In this document: in pieces, positions 29,887 to 38,440 of the stretch | Layout of the letters: each line of letters opens with the position of its first letter | Position numbering within the stretch: the first letter of the stretch is position 1 | NCBI RefSeq assembly: GCF_900215375.1 | Contig: NZ_OBEF01000002.1 | Span: 310,001-374,000, forward strand | DNA length: 64,000 bases | Origin: Enterobacter sp. CC120223-11 | GTDB taxonomy: Bacteria > Pseudomonadota > Gammaproteobacteria > Enterobacterales > Enterobacteriaceae | Direction: 5' to 3' | The notes under the pieces: model-generated | Databases searched by the model: none | Told to the model about the DNA's origin: nothing | The model's input: the letters and a program-made list of their open reading frames with translations, nothing else | Position numbers and translations under genes: made by a program

Positions 29887-30957
29887 CTACTGCTTAGCAA
29901 AGACCCACACATCCTTTTCAGGAAGCGATAAATGGCAATGCTGCGGGTCGCGAACTTCACTGCCGTAGGCGCGAATCACAAAGTCATCGCCGGAAGTGCG
30001 GAAGAGGTATTCCCAGCGGTCGCCGAGGTACATGCTGGTGAGCAGCGGCAGCTCAAGCTGGTTTTCGCCAGGGCCTTCCACAATCGCCACGCGCTCCACG
30101 CGAATCACCGCCGTGCCTTCTTGTCCAGCCTGCACGCCTTCTCCTGCCTGGCCCCACAGCACCCAGCCACTCCCTTCGATACGCGCTTTGCCGTCGCGCA
30201 CTTCAGTGACTTTGCCGTGCAGGCGGTTGTTGCTGCCCATAAATTCAGCCGTAAACAGCGTCTTTGGCGAGCCGTACATCTCCTGCGGCGTGCCCTGTTG
30301 TTCAATTTTTCCGTTGTTGAGCAGCAGGATGCGGTCGGAAATCGACATCGCTTCGTTCTGATCGTGCGTCACCATCAGCGCTGAAAGCCCGAGATTGATA
30401 ATGAGCTCCCGCAGGAACACACGGGCCTCTTCGCGCAGTTTGGCGTCGAGGTTGGAGAGCGGTTCGTCGAGCAGAATGACCGGCGGGTTGTACACCAGCG
30501 CCCGGCCAATCGCCACGCGCTGCTGCTGACCGCCGGAAAGCATATGCGGATGGCGCTGGCCAAGATGTCCCAGGCCAAGCTGATCCAGCACGGCCTGCAC
30601 GCGCTGGGTAATCTCCTTCGCGGCTACTTTTCGCAGCTTCAGCGGGTAGGCCACGTTCTCAAATACGGTTTTGTGCGGCCACAGCGCATAGGACTGAAAC
30701 ACCAGTCCGAGGTTGCGCTCCTCGGCGGGGATCTCGCTGCGCGGCGTGCCGTCGTAGACTTTGTTTTTACCGATGACAATCGACCCCTGCGTTGGCTTTT
30801 CCAGCCCGGCGACGGCGCGCAGCAGCGTGGTTTTACCGCTGCCGGAAGGGCCCAACAGGGAGACCACTTCGCCGCGCTTCAGGTTCATCGACACGCCCTT
30901 AAGCACCGGGTTGTCGCCGTAGGTCAGGTGCAGGTTTTCAACCGCTAATTCAATCAT
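29887..30957 (-). CDS. ABC importer ATP-binding subunit (FbpC/AfuC-type)
   Basis: 356 residues. Walker A GPSGSGKTT (about 36-44), signature LSGGQQQRVAIGRAL, Walker B VILLDEPLSNLDAKLR, H-loop VTHDQNEA, then a C-terminal TOBE domain (about 245-356). It energises import with the fused permease at 30950 and the binding protein at 32860. It overlaps the permease stop by 8 bp. Family members transport ferric iron, hexose phosphates, putrescine or aminoethylphosphonate; the substrate is not decided by sequence. Confidence 0.87.
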   Translation of the reverse strand: MIELAVENLHLTYGDNPVLKGVSMNLKRGEVVSLLGPSGSGKTTLLRAVAGLEKPTQGSIVIGKNKVYDGTPRSEIPAEERNLGLVFQSYALWPHKTVFENVAYPLKLRKVAAKEITQRVQAVLDQLGLGHLGQRHPHMLSGGQQQRVAIGRALVYNPPVILLDEPLSNLDAKLREEARVFLRELIINLGLSALMVTHDQNEAMSISDRILLLNNGKIEQQGTPQEMYGSPKTLFTAEFMGSNNRLHGKVTEVRDGKARIEGSGWVLWGQAGEGVQAGQEGTAVIRVERVAIVEGPGENQLELPLLTSMYLGDRWEYLFRTSGDDFVIRAYGSEVRDPQHCHLSLPEKDVWVFAKQ

Positions 30958-32719
30958 GTAATTTCACTCCAAAACGAAGGGCAATCCCCAGACCGACGAC
31001 CACCAACAGAATATTGATAAACGACAGCGCCGCGACGATATCAATGGCGCCCGCCGCCCACAGGGAAACCAGCATCGAGCCAATCGTCTCGGTGCCGGGC
31101 GAGAGCAGGTACACGCCGGTTGAATATTCACGCTCAAAAATCAGGAACATCAGCAGCCACGAGCCAATCAGGCCATAGCGTGACAGTGGAATGGTGACAT
31201 GGCGGGTGATCTGCCCGCGAGTGGCACCGGTGCTGCGCGCCGCCTCTTCCAGCTCAGGCCCAACTTGCAGCAGCGTGGAGGAAATCAGCCGCAGGCCATA
31301 CGCCATCCACACCACTGTGTAGGCGAGCCAGACGCTGAAAATGGTGCTGCGTAACGAGCGCAGCCAGACAATCAGGTTGTCGCGCAGCCACTGCGACCAC
31401 GGCATGCCGGAGAGCCAGCCTGACTTCAGGGCATTATCGAGCCACATCGGCAGGAACAGGAACACCCACAGGAAAGCCAGGCCCGCCAGCAGCCCCGGCA
31501 CGGCGCGCGGCACCAGCACACTGTAGTCGAGGAAGCGGGTGGTGTTGTCCGGCTTGCGGTGCATGGCGATGCCGACAAACAGATAGCAGGCCACGGCCAG
31601 CGCCCCGCCGAACACGCCGATCGCCATCGAGTTGACGATGGCCCGCAGCAGGTTGGGCTGTTCCCAGATGGTGCGGAAGGTGCTGAGTGAGAGCTGATCC
31701 CAGACAGACACGCCCACGCCCCAGTTAGAGATAAAGGCGCGCAGCACCACGCCGAGCAGCGGCACGCCAATGGTGACCGTCAGCCAGAACGCGACCACGG
31801 CGCCCGCAACCCAGCGCCACTTGCCGAGCGGCAGCGCACGTGCCTGAGAAGCTTTGCCTTTCATGGTCACGAAGCGGTTTGCAGTGCTCATCAGGCGGCG
31901 TTGCAGCATCACCAGCGGGATGGTGATGCAGATCAGCACCACGGCGACGGCGGCCATCAGGTGATAGGAAGGCGTGCCGAGCTTGTTGGTGAGCTGATAA
32001 AGATAAGTCGCCAGCACCATGTTGCCTTCCGGATCGCCGAGCACCAGCATCAGGCCGAACACTTCCAGCCCGAGGAAAAACAGCAGCACGATGGCGTAGA
32101 GAATAGAAGGGCGCACCATCGGCAGGCTGACGGCGGTCATCACCTGCAACGGTGAAGCGCCGGAGATGCGAGCGGCTTCTTCCACGTCCGAGCCCACGCT
32201 GCGCAGCGCCGACGAAATGTAGAGATAGGCGTGCGGCACGTGCGTCAGCCCGGCAATCACCACGATGCTCGACATGTCGTAGATGTTCCACGGCACGAAG
32301 CCAATCAGCGACTGCGCCCACAGCGACAGAAAGCCCACCGGCCCGGCGGCGACCACGTAGCCAAAGCCCAACACCATCGGCGAAACAAAAATTGGCACGA
32401 GGATCAGTGGCTCAATCAGCCGACGGCCTGGCAAATCGGTGCGCACCATCAGGAACGCGAGGATCCCGCCGAGCGGGATGGCGATGGCGACCAGGCCAAA
32501 GGCGAGAATAAACCCGCTTTTCAGCGCCTTATAGAAATCCGGATCGGTGAAAATAAACCCGAACGACTCGAGGCTCCACTCTTTAGCGGGTGAAAAGAAC
32601 GGTGCCGATAAGAAACTCTGAATCACGATAAACGACAATGGAACGTAGATGGCGAGCGCGGTGAGCAGCACCACGACGCCGCGCGGCAAACTTTGCCACT
32701 TTCTGGTTAATGCATTCAT
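30950..32719 (-). CDS. ABC importer permease, two fused domains (AfuB/FbpB-type)
   Basis: 589 residues carrying two BPD_transp_1 domains in tandem, each with about six membrane helices and an EAA loop (EEAARISGASPLQV about 190-203 and EEAARSTGATRGQI about 490-503). Two domains in one chain replace the usual homodimer, as in FbpB/SfuB/AfuB. It is the middle gene of a three-gene importer; a BIME separates it from the upstream binding-protein gene. Confidence 0.88.
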   Translation of the reverse strand: MNALTRKWQSLPRGVVVLLTALAIYVPLSFIVIQSFLSAPFFSPAKEWSLESFGFIFTDPDFYKALKSGFILAFGLVAIAIPLGGILAFLMVRTDLPGRRLIEPLILVPIFVSPMVLGFGYVVAAGPVGFLSLWAQSLIGFVPWNIYDMSSIVVIAGLTHVPHAYLYISSALRSVGSDVEEAARISGASPLQVMTAVSLPMVRPSILYAIVLLFFLGLEVFGLMLVLGDPEGNMVLATYLYQLTNKLGTPSYHLMAAVAVVLICITIPLVMLQRRLMSTANRFVTMKGKASQARALPLGKWRWVAGAVVAFWLTVTIGVPLLGVVLRAFISNWGVGVSVWDQLSLSTFRTIWEQPNLLRAIVNSMAIGVFGGALAVACYLFVGIAMHRKPDNTTRFLDYSVLVPRAVPGLLAGLAFLWVFLFLPMWLDNALKSGWLSGMPWSQWLRDNLIVWLRSLRSTIFSVWLAYTVVWMAYGLRLISSTLLQVGPELEEAARSTGATRGQITRHVTIPLSRYGLIGSWLLMFLIFEREYSTGVYLLSPGTETIGSMLVSLWAAGAIDIVAALSFINILLVVVGLGIALRFGVKLHD

Positions 32720-32767
32720 AGAAAATCCCTGGTCTGGCTGGGAGGCAAAATCTCAACAGGTCTGTTT

Positions 32768-32840
32768 GCCGGATGCGCTGCGCTTATCCGGCCTACGGTT
32801 TGTAGGTCCGGTAAGGCGCGAGCCGCCACCGGGCAATCAG
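32768..32840. repeat. BIME between binding-protein and permease genes
   Basis: Two opposed REP-like units (CCGGATGCGCTGCGCTTATCCGGCC and a GTAGGTCCGGTAAGGCGCGAGCC type) inside the operon. Such elements can stabilise the upstream mRNA segment, favouring more binding protein than permease. Confidence 0.8.
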
Positions 32841-32859
32841 ACCTAGGTTGCCGTAAAGG

Positions 32860-33948
32860 TTATTTCGCCGCGGCTTCGCGCCACTGTTTGATGTAATCGA
32901 GACGTTTTTTCGGTTGCAGATATTCGAGCAGGCTTTCGTCCACCGGAATCGGCTTCAGCGCGTTGCCAAGCATTTTGGTCATGCCGTCGATGTCATTTTT
33001 CCCTTCGATATCGTTGCGGATAGAGGGGATATCGGCCTGGTTCGCCAGAATGCTCTGGCCTTTCTCAGACAGCACATAGTCCAGCCACAGCTTCGCGGCG
33101 TTGGCGTTCTGCGCCTGTGAGCTGATGAACGACACGCGGGAAAGCACGAGGGTGTAATCCTTCGGATAGGAGATGCCGAGGGACGGATCGTTCTTCGCGC
33201 GAGCCTCAGCGTAGGAGCCGAGAATGTTAAAGCCAATCAGGTTTTCGCCGGAGGAGACGCGTTCCATCATGGTGCCGGTGGAGGACTGCACCGCTAAGCC
33301 GCCTTTGGCGACGTCGGCGAGAGTTTTAAAGTAGTTCGGATCGGCTTTGAAATCCTGCACCGAGAGCATAAAGCCGAGGCCGGATTTCTCGATATCGTAG
33401 GTGGTGACTTTGCTTTTGAATTTGTCGACCTGGCCGGCAATCAGCTTCGCCAGCGCGGCGTGCGAGTCCGGCACTTCGTTCGCCGGGATCAGGCGCTTGT
33501 TGTAGATAAAGACCACCGGCTCGTAGGTGGTGCCGTAGGCCTTATCGTTCCAGACCGCCCACTTCGGCAGCTGGCTTTGCTCAGGCGACTTATAGGCCTG
33601 CGCATAGTCGGTGGCGAGCTTCAGACCGGTGTCCATCGACGAACTCCAGACCACGTCGCCGCTGCCGCCGCCTGCGGCCTGCTCACTGATAAAACGGTTA
33701 TACAGCTCGGTGCTGTTCATGTCGTTGTATTCGACTTTGATGCCGGGGTAGGTGGCCTCGAACCCCTGAATCAGCGGGCCCGCCGCTTTGGTGTCGGTGG
33801 TGGAATAGATAACCACTTTGCCTTCTTTGGTGGCGGCATCAACGACCTTTTGATAGTCCGCCGGGTAGCCCTGCGGCAGCCCCGCCATGGCAGAGGTAGA
33901 GAGAAGTACAGCAGCAGTAATCAGAGAGATGCGGAAAGTGTTCGACAT
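32860..33948 (-). CDS. Periplasmic substrate-binding protein (Fe3+/AfuA-type)
   Basis: 362 residues from the ATG at 33948; the frame runs open further to 34080, but MSNTFRISLITAAVL is the signal peptide (cleaved near AMA). The mature protein starts LPQGYPADYQKVVDAATKEGKVVIYSTTD, a cluster D/F periplasmic binding fold like the FbpA/AfuA/PhnS group. The conserved FbpA Tyr-Tyr iron ligands are not evident, so iron may not be the substrate. First gene of the importer operon. Confidence 0.85.
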   Translation of the reverse strand: MSNTFRISLITAAVLLSTSAMAGLPQGYPADYQKVVDAATKEGKVVIYSTTDTKAAGPLIQGFEATYPGIKVEYNDMNSTELYNRFISEQAAGGGSGDVVWSSSMDTGLKLATDYAQAYKSPEQSQLPKWAVWNDKAYGTTYEPVVFIYNKRLIPANEVPDSHAALAKLIAGQVDKFKSKVTTYDIEKSGLGFMLSVQDFKADPNYFKTLADVAKGGLAVQSSTGTMMERVSSGENLIGFNILGSYAEARAKNDPSLGISYPKDYTLVLSRVSFISSQAQNANAAKLWLDYVLSEKGQSILANQADIPSIRNDIEGKNDIDGMTKMLGNALKPIPVDESLLEYLQPKKRLDYIKQWREAAAK

Positions 33949-34209
33949 TATAGTTAACCTTTTAATTACATTTGATGAACTAATTGTCAACATAGCCAAA
34001 GGTGAAGGGCAGACAAGAGGGGGCGAACCGCCGCGTCCCGGAAATGTGATTTTCGGCGTTGTTTGGGGAATTAACACCATTAAAACCGCGGAAACCTTCA
34101 GGAGGAGAGGGGATTTTGGGCCAGCGGGATAGAGGAGGTGTTTTTTTGACTAGCTTTGGTGCGAGGTTTATTTTGCAATTTGCGCTACAACTGGATAATC
34201 CTAAAAAAG

Positions 34210-34440
34210 ATGATTGTTGAGGATGGTTTCAAGCGGAACATATTTGGTATAACAATATTGACCTCCAGGGAAATCCAAAACATTAGGGAGAAACGCTTTG
34301 CACTTGATGATTTTAAAAAAGGAATGCTACGAATTAACTCACGAAAAATTAGAAAGAGTTATTTATTAAATACCTCCAGGCAATGCTTAGCATTTATCGA
34401 AACGCTGAGGCAGGGCTCAATTGATGTCAAAGTGATTTAA
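34210..34440 (+). CDS. Small AT-rich ORF, doubtful
   Basis: 76 codons from an ATG at 34210 (a TTG at 34156 extends it). Lys, Arg and Ile rich, AT-rich DNA unlike its neighbours. The segment LTSREIQNIREKRFALDDF could be a remnant of a regulator. No family, and only an AAAAAG-type ribosome site. It may be a gene fragment left by an older transfer. The flanks (33949-34209 and 34441-34675) hold no other gene. Confidence 0.3.
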   Translation: MIVEDGFKRNIFGITILTSREIQNIREKRFALDDFKKGMLRINSRKIRKSYLLNTSRQCLAFIETLRQGSIDVKVI

Positions 34441-34582
34441 AGATATAAAAATCAACTGGTTAATTCGTGTTTGATTTTGAAGTTATTGCAAGCGGCCTAA
34501 GCTGAATTAATTGCAAATAAAGCCAATATGTATGCTTTTACTTTTAAATGCCATGTGATGAATATATTTGCCTCTATGTTTC

Positions 34583-34611
34583 AAAAAACTCCCGGCCCGA
34601 AAGCCGGGAGT
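34583..34611 (-). terminator. Rho-independent terminator of the LPMO operon
   Basis: On the minus strand a 9-bp stem ACTCCCGGC/GCCGGGAGT with a 5- to 6-base loop is followed by TTTTTTG. It lies 65 bases beyond the LPMO stop. Confidence 0.85.
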
Positions 34612-34675
34612 AGTCCAACCCAATAATCCGCAATCCTGAGGGATTGCGGATGCAATGGTAATGAAAAGGACAGTC

Positions 34676-36280
34676 TTACTGTTTAGGGCGAACCTTGATC
34701 ACTTTGGTTGCAGTAGACACTTTACCCGTCTCTTTGTTGGTGACTTCTGCCGTCAGGGTAACGTCAACGTTATCGGTATAAGGGTGAACGGCTTTCAGGT
34801 TCACGGAAATCCCTGAGTTGGAGCTGAGCTGGAGCTTATTCGAATTGACAGACCATTTGATCGTGTCACTCGGGCTCAGCTGGCCGTTTTTGCTAATCAC
34901 ACTCACGGACAGGGTGTCGCCGCCCACAATCGTATCCTGATTGCCGCCAGTGGTGATCTCGACATCAGACACCTGCTGCTGCGCCTTTGCAGTAACCTTA
35001 ATCAGTTTCGAACTGGATTTACCTTTGAAATCAGCCTCGTTCCAGGCGGTAAAGCGGTAGGTGACGCTACCCACTGTGGCAGGCTTCACCAGCGCACGAG
35101 CGGTTGACTGATTAACCACCTGAACCCACGGCTTACCGTCGGCCGTTTGCAAGGCAAATCCAGCACCTTCTTTGACGTCCATTGATTCAATGGTCCAGCG
35201 GAAGCTTTTCGCATTGGTTGTTTTCGAGCCATCAAGGGCATAGCCGCGGGAATCTTTATTCGTGGTTACGGTGAAATCATTGCCGATTACCACAACCGGC
35301 GCGGTGTCGACAACATCTGCCTGCGCTTTCAGATTAACGGTTTGGGTGCTCTGCTGGTTGTTTTTGTCCGTTACCGTCAGTTTGACGGAGACGGTGAAAT
35401 CAACCTCTGGCTTGGCTTTCAGGCGAATGGTCGCTTTGCTGGTCTGACTATTTCCCAGAATCACTTTGTCGGCATTGCTGGTGACGGCCCAGCTGTACTT
35501 CAGCTCTTTCCCCGTAGAGGCGCTACCGTCCAGCGACAGATTGCTGGTCGACAGGTTATGGCTGGATGGCGTGACGCTAGCCTCTGGTTTGGTGATGACT
35601 TCCCCGCCAAAATCGACGTCGATCATCTGATAAAATGCATTATCGGTATCACGTACGCGCCAGACGGCATAAATTTTCTGCTTACCTTCGCGTGCCGGTA
35701 CGTCACAGGTGTGAGTTTCAAAAGCGGTTGGGATCGAGGCATCGGCTGAAGAATTACCTGACACATAGGTATAAACCTTATGGCAGAATGGCTTATCTTC
35801 AAACATCGCTTTGGTCAGGCGTGAATCTGCCCCCGGCACTGACTGCCAGTCCTGCTTCGTGATGTAATAGGTAAAGTAGGTGGTGCGGTGTTTAGCCGGT
35901 AAATGCCATTTAAACTGATGTGGGCCCGCAGACATCGGGTTGTAATAGGTGTTCTGTTTTTCGTCATCCAGCTTGCTGAATCGAGAATCGGCAGTTGAGC
36001 CACCGCTTGCCAGCTTACCGTCCGCCGGGAACTGGAAAAGTTGCTCATTGGCGATCGGGGTTGGGGACATATCGCCGCCGGCAGGGAGCTTCGGTGCTTC
36101 TACAGCGTCAGCAGGCCAAACGTTAGTGTGCTCGCCATTCGCATTCATCGGCGGGAAATGGATCACTGAACGGGATTTTGGCTCAAAAACATAGCCATGC
36201 GCCATGGCGCCCGTGGAGTACAGGCCGACTAATGTCACGGCTAAGGCCGACGTAATGGTATTCATCTTAAGTAATTTCAA
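34676..36280 (-). CDS. AA10 lytic polysaccharide monooxygenase, GbpA-like
   Basis: 534 residues. The signal peptide ends AMA and the mature chain begins HGYVFEPKSRS, so His28 forms the copper histidine brace with His121 (AGPHQFKWHLPA). The AA10 domain runs to about residue 230 and ends IYAVWRVRDTDNAFYQMIDV. Three beta-sandwich modules follow (about 235-320, 335-430, 435-534), PKD- or Fn3-like, with no clear aromatic chitin-binding module. AA10 enzymes oxidatively cleave chitin or cellulose. It lies 16 bases downstream of a small secreted protein gene and shares its operon. Confidence 0.9.
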   Translation of the reverse strand: MKLLKMNTITSALAVTLVGLYSTGAMAHGYVFEPKSRSVIHFPPMNANGEHTNVWPADAVEAPKLPAGGDMSPTPIANEQLFQFPADGKLASGGSTADSRFSKLDDEKQNTYYNPMSAGPHQFKWHLPAKHRTTYFTYYITKQDWQSVPGADSRLTKAMFEDKPFCHKVYTYVSGNSSADASIPTAFETHTCDVPAREGKQKIYAVWRVRDTDNAFYQMIDVDFGGEVITKPEASVTPSSHNLSTSNLSLDGSASTGKELKYSWAVTSNADKVILGNSQTSKATIRLKAKPEVDFTVSVKLTVTDKNNQQSTQTVNLKAQADVVDTAPVVVIGNDFTVTTNKDSRGYALDGSKTTNAKSFRWTIESMDVKEGAGFALQTADGKPWVQVVNQSTARALVKPATVGSVTYRFTAWNEADFKGKSSSKLIKVTAKAQQQVSDVEITTGGNQDTIVGGDTLSVSVISKNGQLSPSDTIKWSVNSNKLQLSSNSGISVNLKAVHPYTDNVDVTLTAEVTNKETGKVSTATKVIKVRPKQ

Positions 36281-36296
36281 AATAATCTTCCCTGAA

Positions 36297-36737
36297 TTAA
36301 TTGAAGGACACTTCTACGTGACTGAGAGCGTTGCTCTCTTTGGCGTAAACGCTATTCGGCTGCTGCTCATCGGGCGTAATCTCGCCGTTGCTGTGCTTGA
36401 AACCGGCACGCAGATCCGGGTGCTGCTGGTTGATAGCCTGAGCGAGTACGTAGGACCATTGGCCTTCTTCACCGGCAAGGATTGTTACGCGGGTTTCCAG
36501 GGCTGGCAGTTCGGTTTCGCTATTGAAGAAGCGTGCACGAATCGTTTGCCCTTCAACGACCTTCACTTTCTGACCATTGACGGCTCGTTCCAGTGAGCCA
36601 AGTTCCTTACCCATACACTCCTGATGAGCATGTTCGCAGTTTGCCGATTGAGAGGCCGTGGCGGCATTGGCTGAAACGCTGATGCCAGGGCCCGCCAGTA
36701 GGGTGGCAAGAATAAAAGCAGAGCTTGTTAATTTCAT
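36297..36737 (-). CDS. Secreted partner protein upstream of the LPMO, unknown function
   Basis: 146 residues from the ATG at 36737 (ribosome site GAGGGA); codons upstream to 36764 are less likely. Signal peptide to about residue 25 (VSANA). The mature N-terminus holds C34-x-H36-x-H38-x-x-C41, a possible metal-binding motif, followed by a beta-rich domain (VKVVEGQTIRARFFNSETEL). No family recognised. Its place as first gene of the LPMO operon suggests a role in LPMO folding, copper delivery or substrate targeting; this is inference. Confidence 0.7.
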   Translation of the reverse strand: MKLTSSAFILATLLAGPGISVSANAATASQSANCEHAHQECMGKELGSLERAVNGQKVKVVEGQTIRARFFNSETELPALETRVTILAGEEGQWSYVLAQAINQQHPDLRAGFKHSNGEITPDEQQPNSVYAKESNALSHVEVSFN

Positions 36738-37248
36738 AAGTTCCCTCATTAATCGCTGATCCATAATTGGAGCTAAATCTCACCTGCAGCACGGAAAAAT
36801 AAGCTGTTATTACAGTGTGATAACGAGGTATATAGTATCGGGAGCAAACAACAGGGTTGAATAAGATACTTCTTTGGGTAAGTAAGGGCCGCAGAGTTCT
36901 GGCAAAGGAGTTTCCCGATTTGCATTCATTTTCAGGTAACTTGTCCGCGTCGTAACAGCGCGCCTGCCTTGCGGATGACATCGGTCCGATGATTGCCAGC
37001 CTGTTGGGGGAGGCAAACCGATGGGGCAACGGTCAGCGCATCGAAGCTTCGGGTGGGCAGTCGAATTAATCGCTCCGGAACAGCTCCCGCTTTGGTTGGG
37101 CGCTGTCTTTTCCAGGTCTCTGCCATGAGAGGTTTACCCACATTCCAAAACCTCCGGCCCTGAAAACGTGATGATAAGAGTCTTTGGGATCTTTATTGGT
37201 ACATAAAAAATCCCCACACAGAGGGCAATCGATGAGGGGGGGTTATGT
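36738..37248. other. Intergenic region, 511 bases, no recognised gene
   Basis: Contains the LPMO-operon promoter region. A GC-rich block at about 36945-37145 stands out from AT-rich flanks and has short ORFs on the minus strand (36932-37141 and 36607-37029) that match nothing I know. It may be the remnant of a lost gene. Confidence 0.45.
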
Positions 37249-37485
37249 TCATCGTCTCTTAATCATCGCCGCTAAATAGACCACTATTGAAACTATTAGT
37301 AGCGATGTAAGACATATAGACAGAAAGTAATAGTTATTCCATATGTACTCTTCAATAAAGCCAAAACGTGCTCTAAAGAACCAATACACTTTATCTTCTG
37401 GGAAGGATTTAAAAAGCGCCACGAGTGTTACAGAAAATAGAAATGCTTCACCAAGCCATAGTAGAACGTATTTTATCGGCCTCAT
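37249..37485 (-). CDS. Probable immunity protein to the Tlde1-type effector
   Basis: 78 residues with two membrane helices (about 7-27 and 52-74) separated by a loop with many aromatic and charged residues (FFRARFGFIEEYIWNNYYF), ending MIKRR. The start overlaps the effector stop by one base. Gene order Hcp, effector, small protein and strict coupling suggest immunity, which for a peptidoglycan-targeting toxin should act in the periplasm; the loop could do so. The function is inferred from context only. Confidence 0.6.
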   Translation of the reverse strand: MRPIKYVLLWLGEAFLFSVTLVALFKSFPEDKVYWFFRARFGFIEEYIWNNYYFLSICLTSLLIVSIVVYLAAMIKRR

Positions 37486-37961
37486 CAGTACACCTGTATA
37501 GTTCCGAAAGCAGTTAAAGAGGCTGTTGCTTGTATTGTCGGTGTGCTAAGTAACGCATTACGGAGCAAAATGAAATCAGATAATCGAGGCAGAGTAATAC
37601 ACCCTTCACTACTCCCCTTGTATCCTGCGGGATGTAATCGAAAATTCCCTCTCGTAGCATCACCAATAAATGTCATGTCATCTATCCGCGAATCATGTCT
37701 ATATAGAGCAAACCATATTGACCTATCGGAACCGCTAATGCCAGATGCAGCCCAATCTATCACAGTGGTTAAAAGGCCGCCAGTGCCACGCGTAACAATA
37801 TAATAGAGGCCTGGCGGTAATGGGCCGATATTTGGCACAGCAATGACATTAGCATTATTACGTGATGTGCCTGTGCCAGAATAGGCAGGGAAAAAGCCTA
37901 TCCCCGGGCAACTGAGATTACTTAGTGCGCCACCGTTCAAGTGGAAGGTGCATCTAATCAT
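37485..37961 (-). CDS. Tlde1-type T6SS effector (DUF2778, L,D-transpeptidase-like)
   Basis: 158 residues. The DUF2778/Tlde1 signature is present: FFPAYSGTG...NNANVIAVPNIGPLPPGLYYI and the active-site block RLHPAGYKGSSEGCITLPR, with His110 and catalytic Cys121. Salmonella Tlde1 cuts and exchanges peptidoglycan tetrapeptide stems in the periplasm of target cells. No signal peptide, as expected for a T6SS cargo. The ATG overlaps the hcp stop by 4 bp (ATGA), so effector and carrier are made together and the effector probably travels in the Hcp tube. Confidence 0.85.
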   Translation of the reverse strand: MIRCTFHLNGGALSNLSCPGIGFFPAYSGTGTSRNNANVIAVPNIGPLPPGLYYIVTRGTGGLLTTVIDWAASGISGSDRSIWFALYRHDSRIDDMTFIGDATRGNFRLHPAGYKGSSEGCITLPRLSDFILLRNALLSTPTIQATASLTAFGTIQVY

Positions 37962-38440
37962 CTTTCATTCCAGCTATCCGCGAAGATAATGTTACCGTCA
38001 CAGTGTTTCCACGTGATTTTTTCATAACGCAAAGATACGGCTTCCAGGTGGTTATGCTTTTCAGTTGCCGGGTTTTTGCAATCATGCATCATGGGACAAA
38101 TAGAGATTACTTTTACATTTTCAAGTAACATATTAAAGTACTCTTGTTCTTGCCCAGAGTAATTAATCTTGTACCATTTGATTTCAACGCTTTTTAGCGT
38201 TTGTCCTTTTGCTACCGCTTTGTAGATGTAGGGGCTGGATGAATCAAATTCTTTCTGAAAAGTTAACGGTGCATGTAAACGTGTCCCGGTTATTTTACCC
38301 GTTCCATTATCTGTGGGTAAATGCAGGCCATGGCTAAAGCCAAGAACTTCAATACTTCCTTCCCGGTCTTGCACATCAACCGCTCCCTTAATATCAGCCC
38401 CGCCATCATCCTTCATCCATAAGTAAGCCGGAATCGCCAT
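37958..38440 (-). CDS. Hcp-family T6SS tube protein, orphan
   Basis: 160 residues, the size of Hcp. N-terminal MAIPAYLWMKDDGGADIKGAVDVQDREGS and the core segment SIEVLGFSHGL are typical of enterobacterial Hcp; the end (SLRYEKITWKHCDGNIIFADSWNE) is also characteristic. Hcp hexamers form the inner tube of the T6SS and carry small effectors in their lumen. No other structural T6SS gene (TssB, TssC, VgrG, ClpV) is in the window, so this is an orphan hcp unit relying on an apparatus encoded elsewhere. Confidence 0.9.
   Translation of the reverse strand: MAIPAYLWMKDDGGADIKGAVDVQDREGSIEVLGFSHGLHLPTDNGTGKITGTRLHAPLTFQKEFDSSSPYIYKAVAKGQTLKSVEIKWYKINYSGQEQEYFNMLLENVKVISICPMMHDCKNPATEKHNHLEAVSLRYEKITWKHCDGNIIFADSWNER

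Noticed and set aside
36607-37029. 140-codon minus-strand ORF upstream of the LPMO operon
   Set aside because: It overlaps the start of the well-supported secreted partner gene in another frame and shows no domain.
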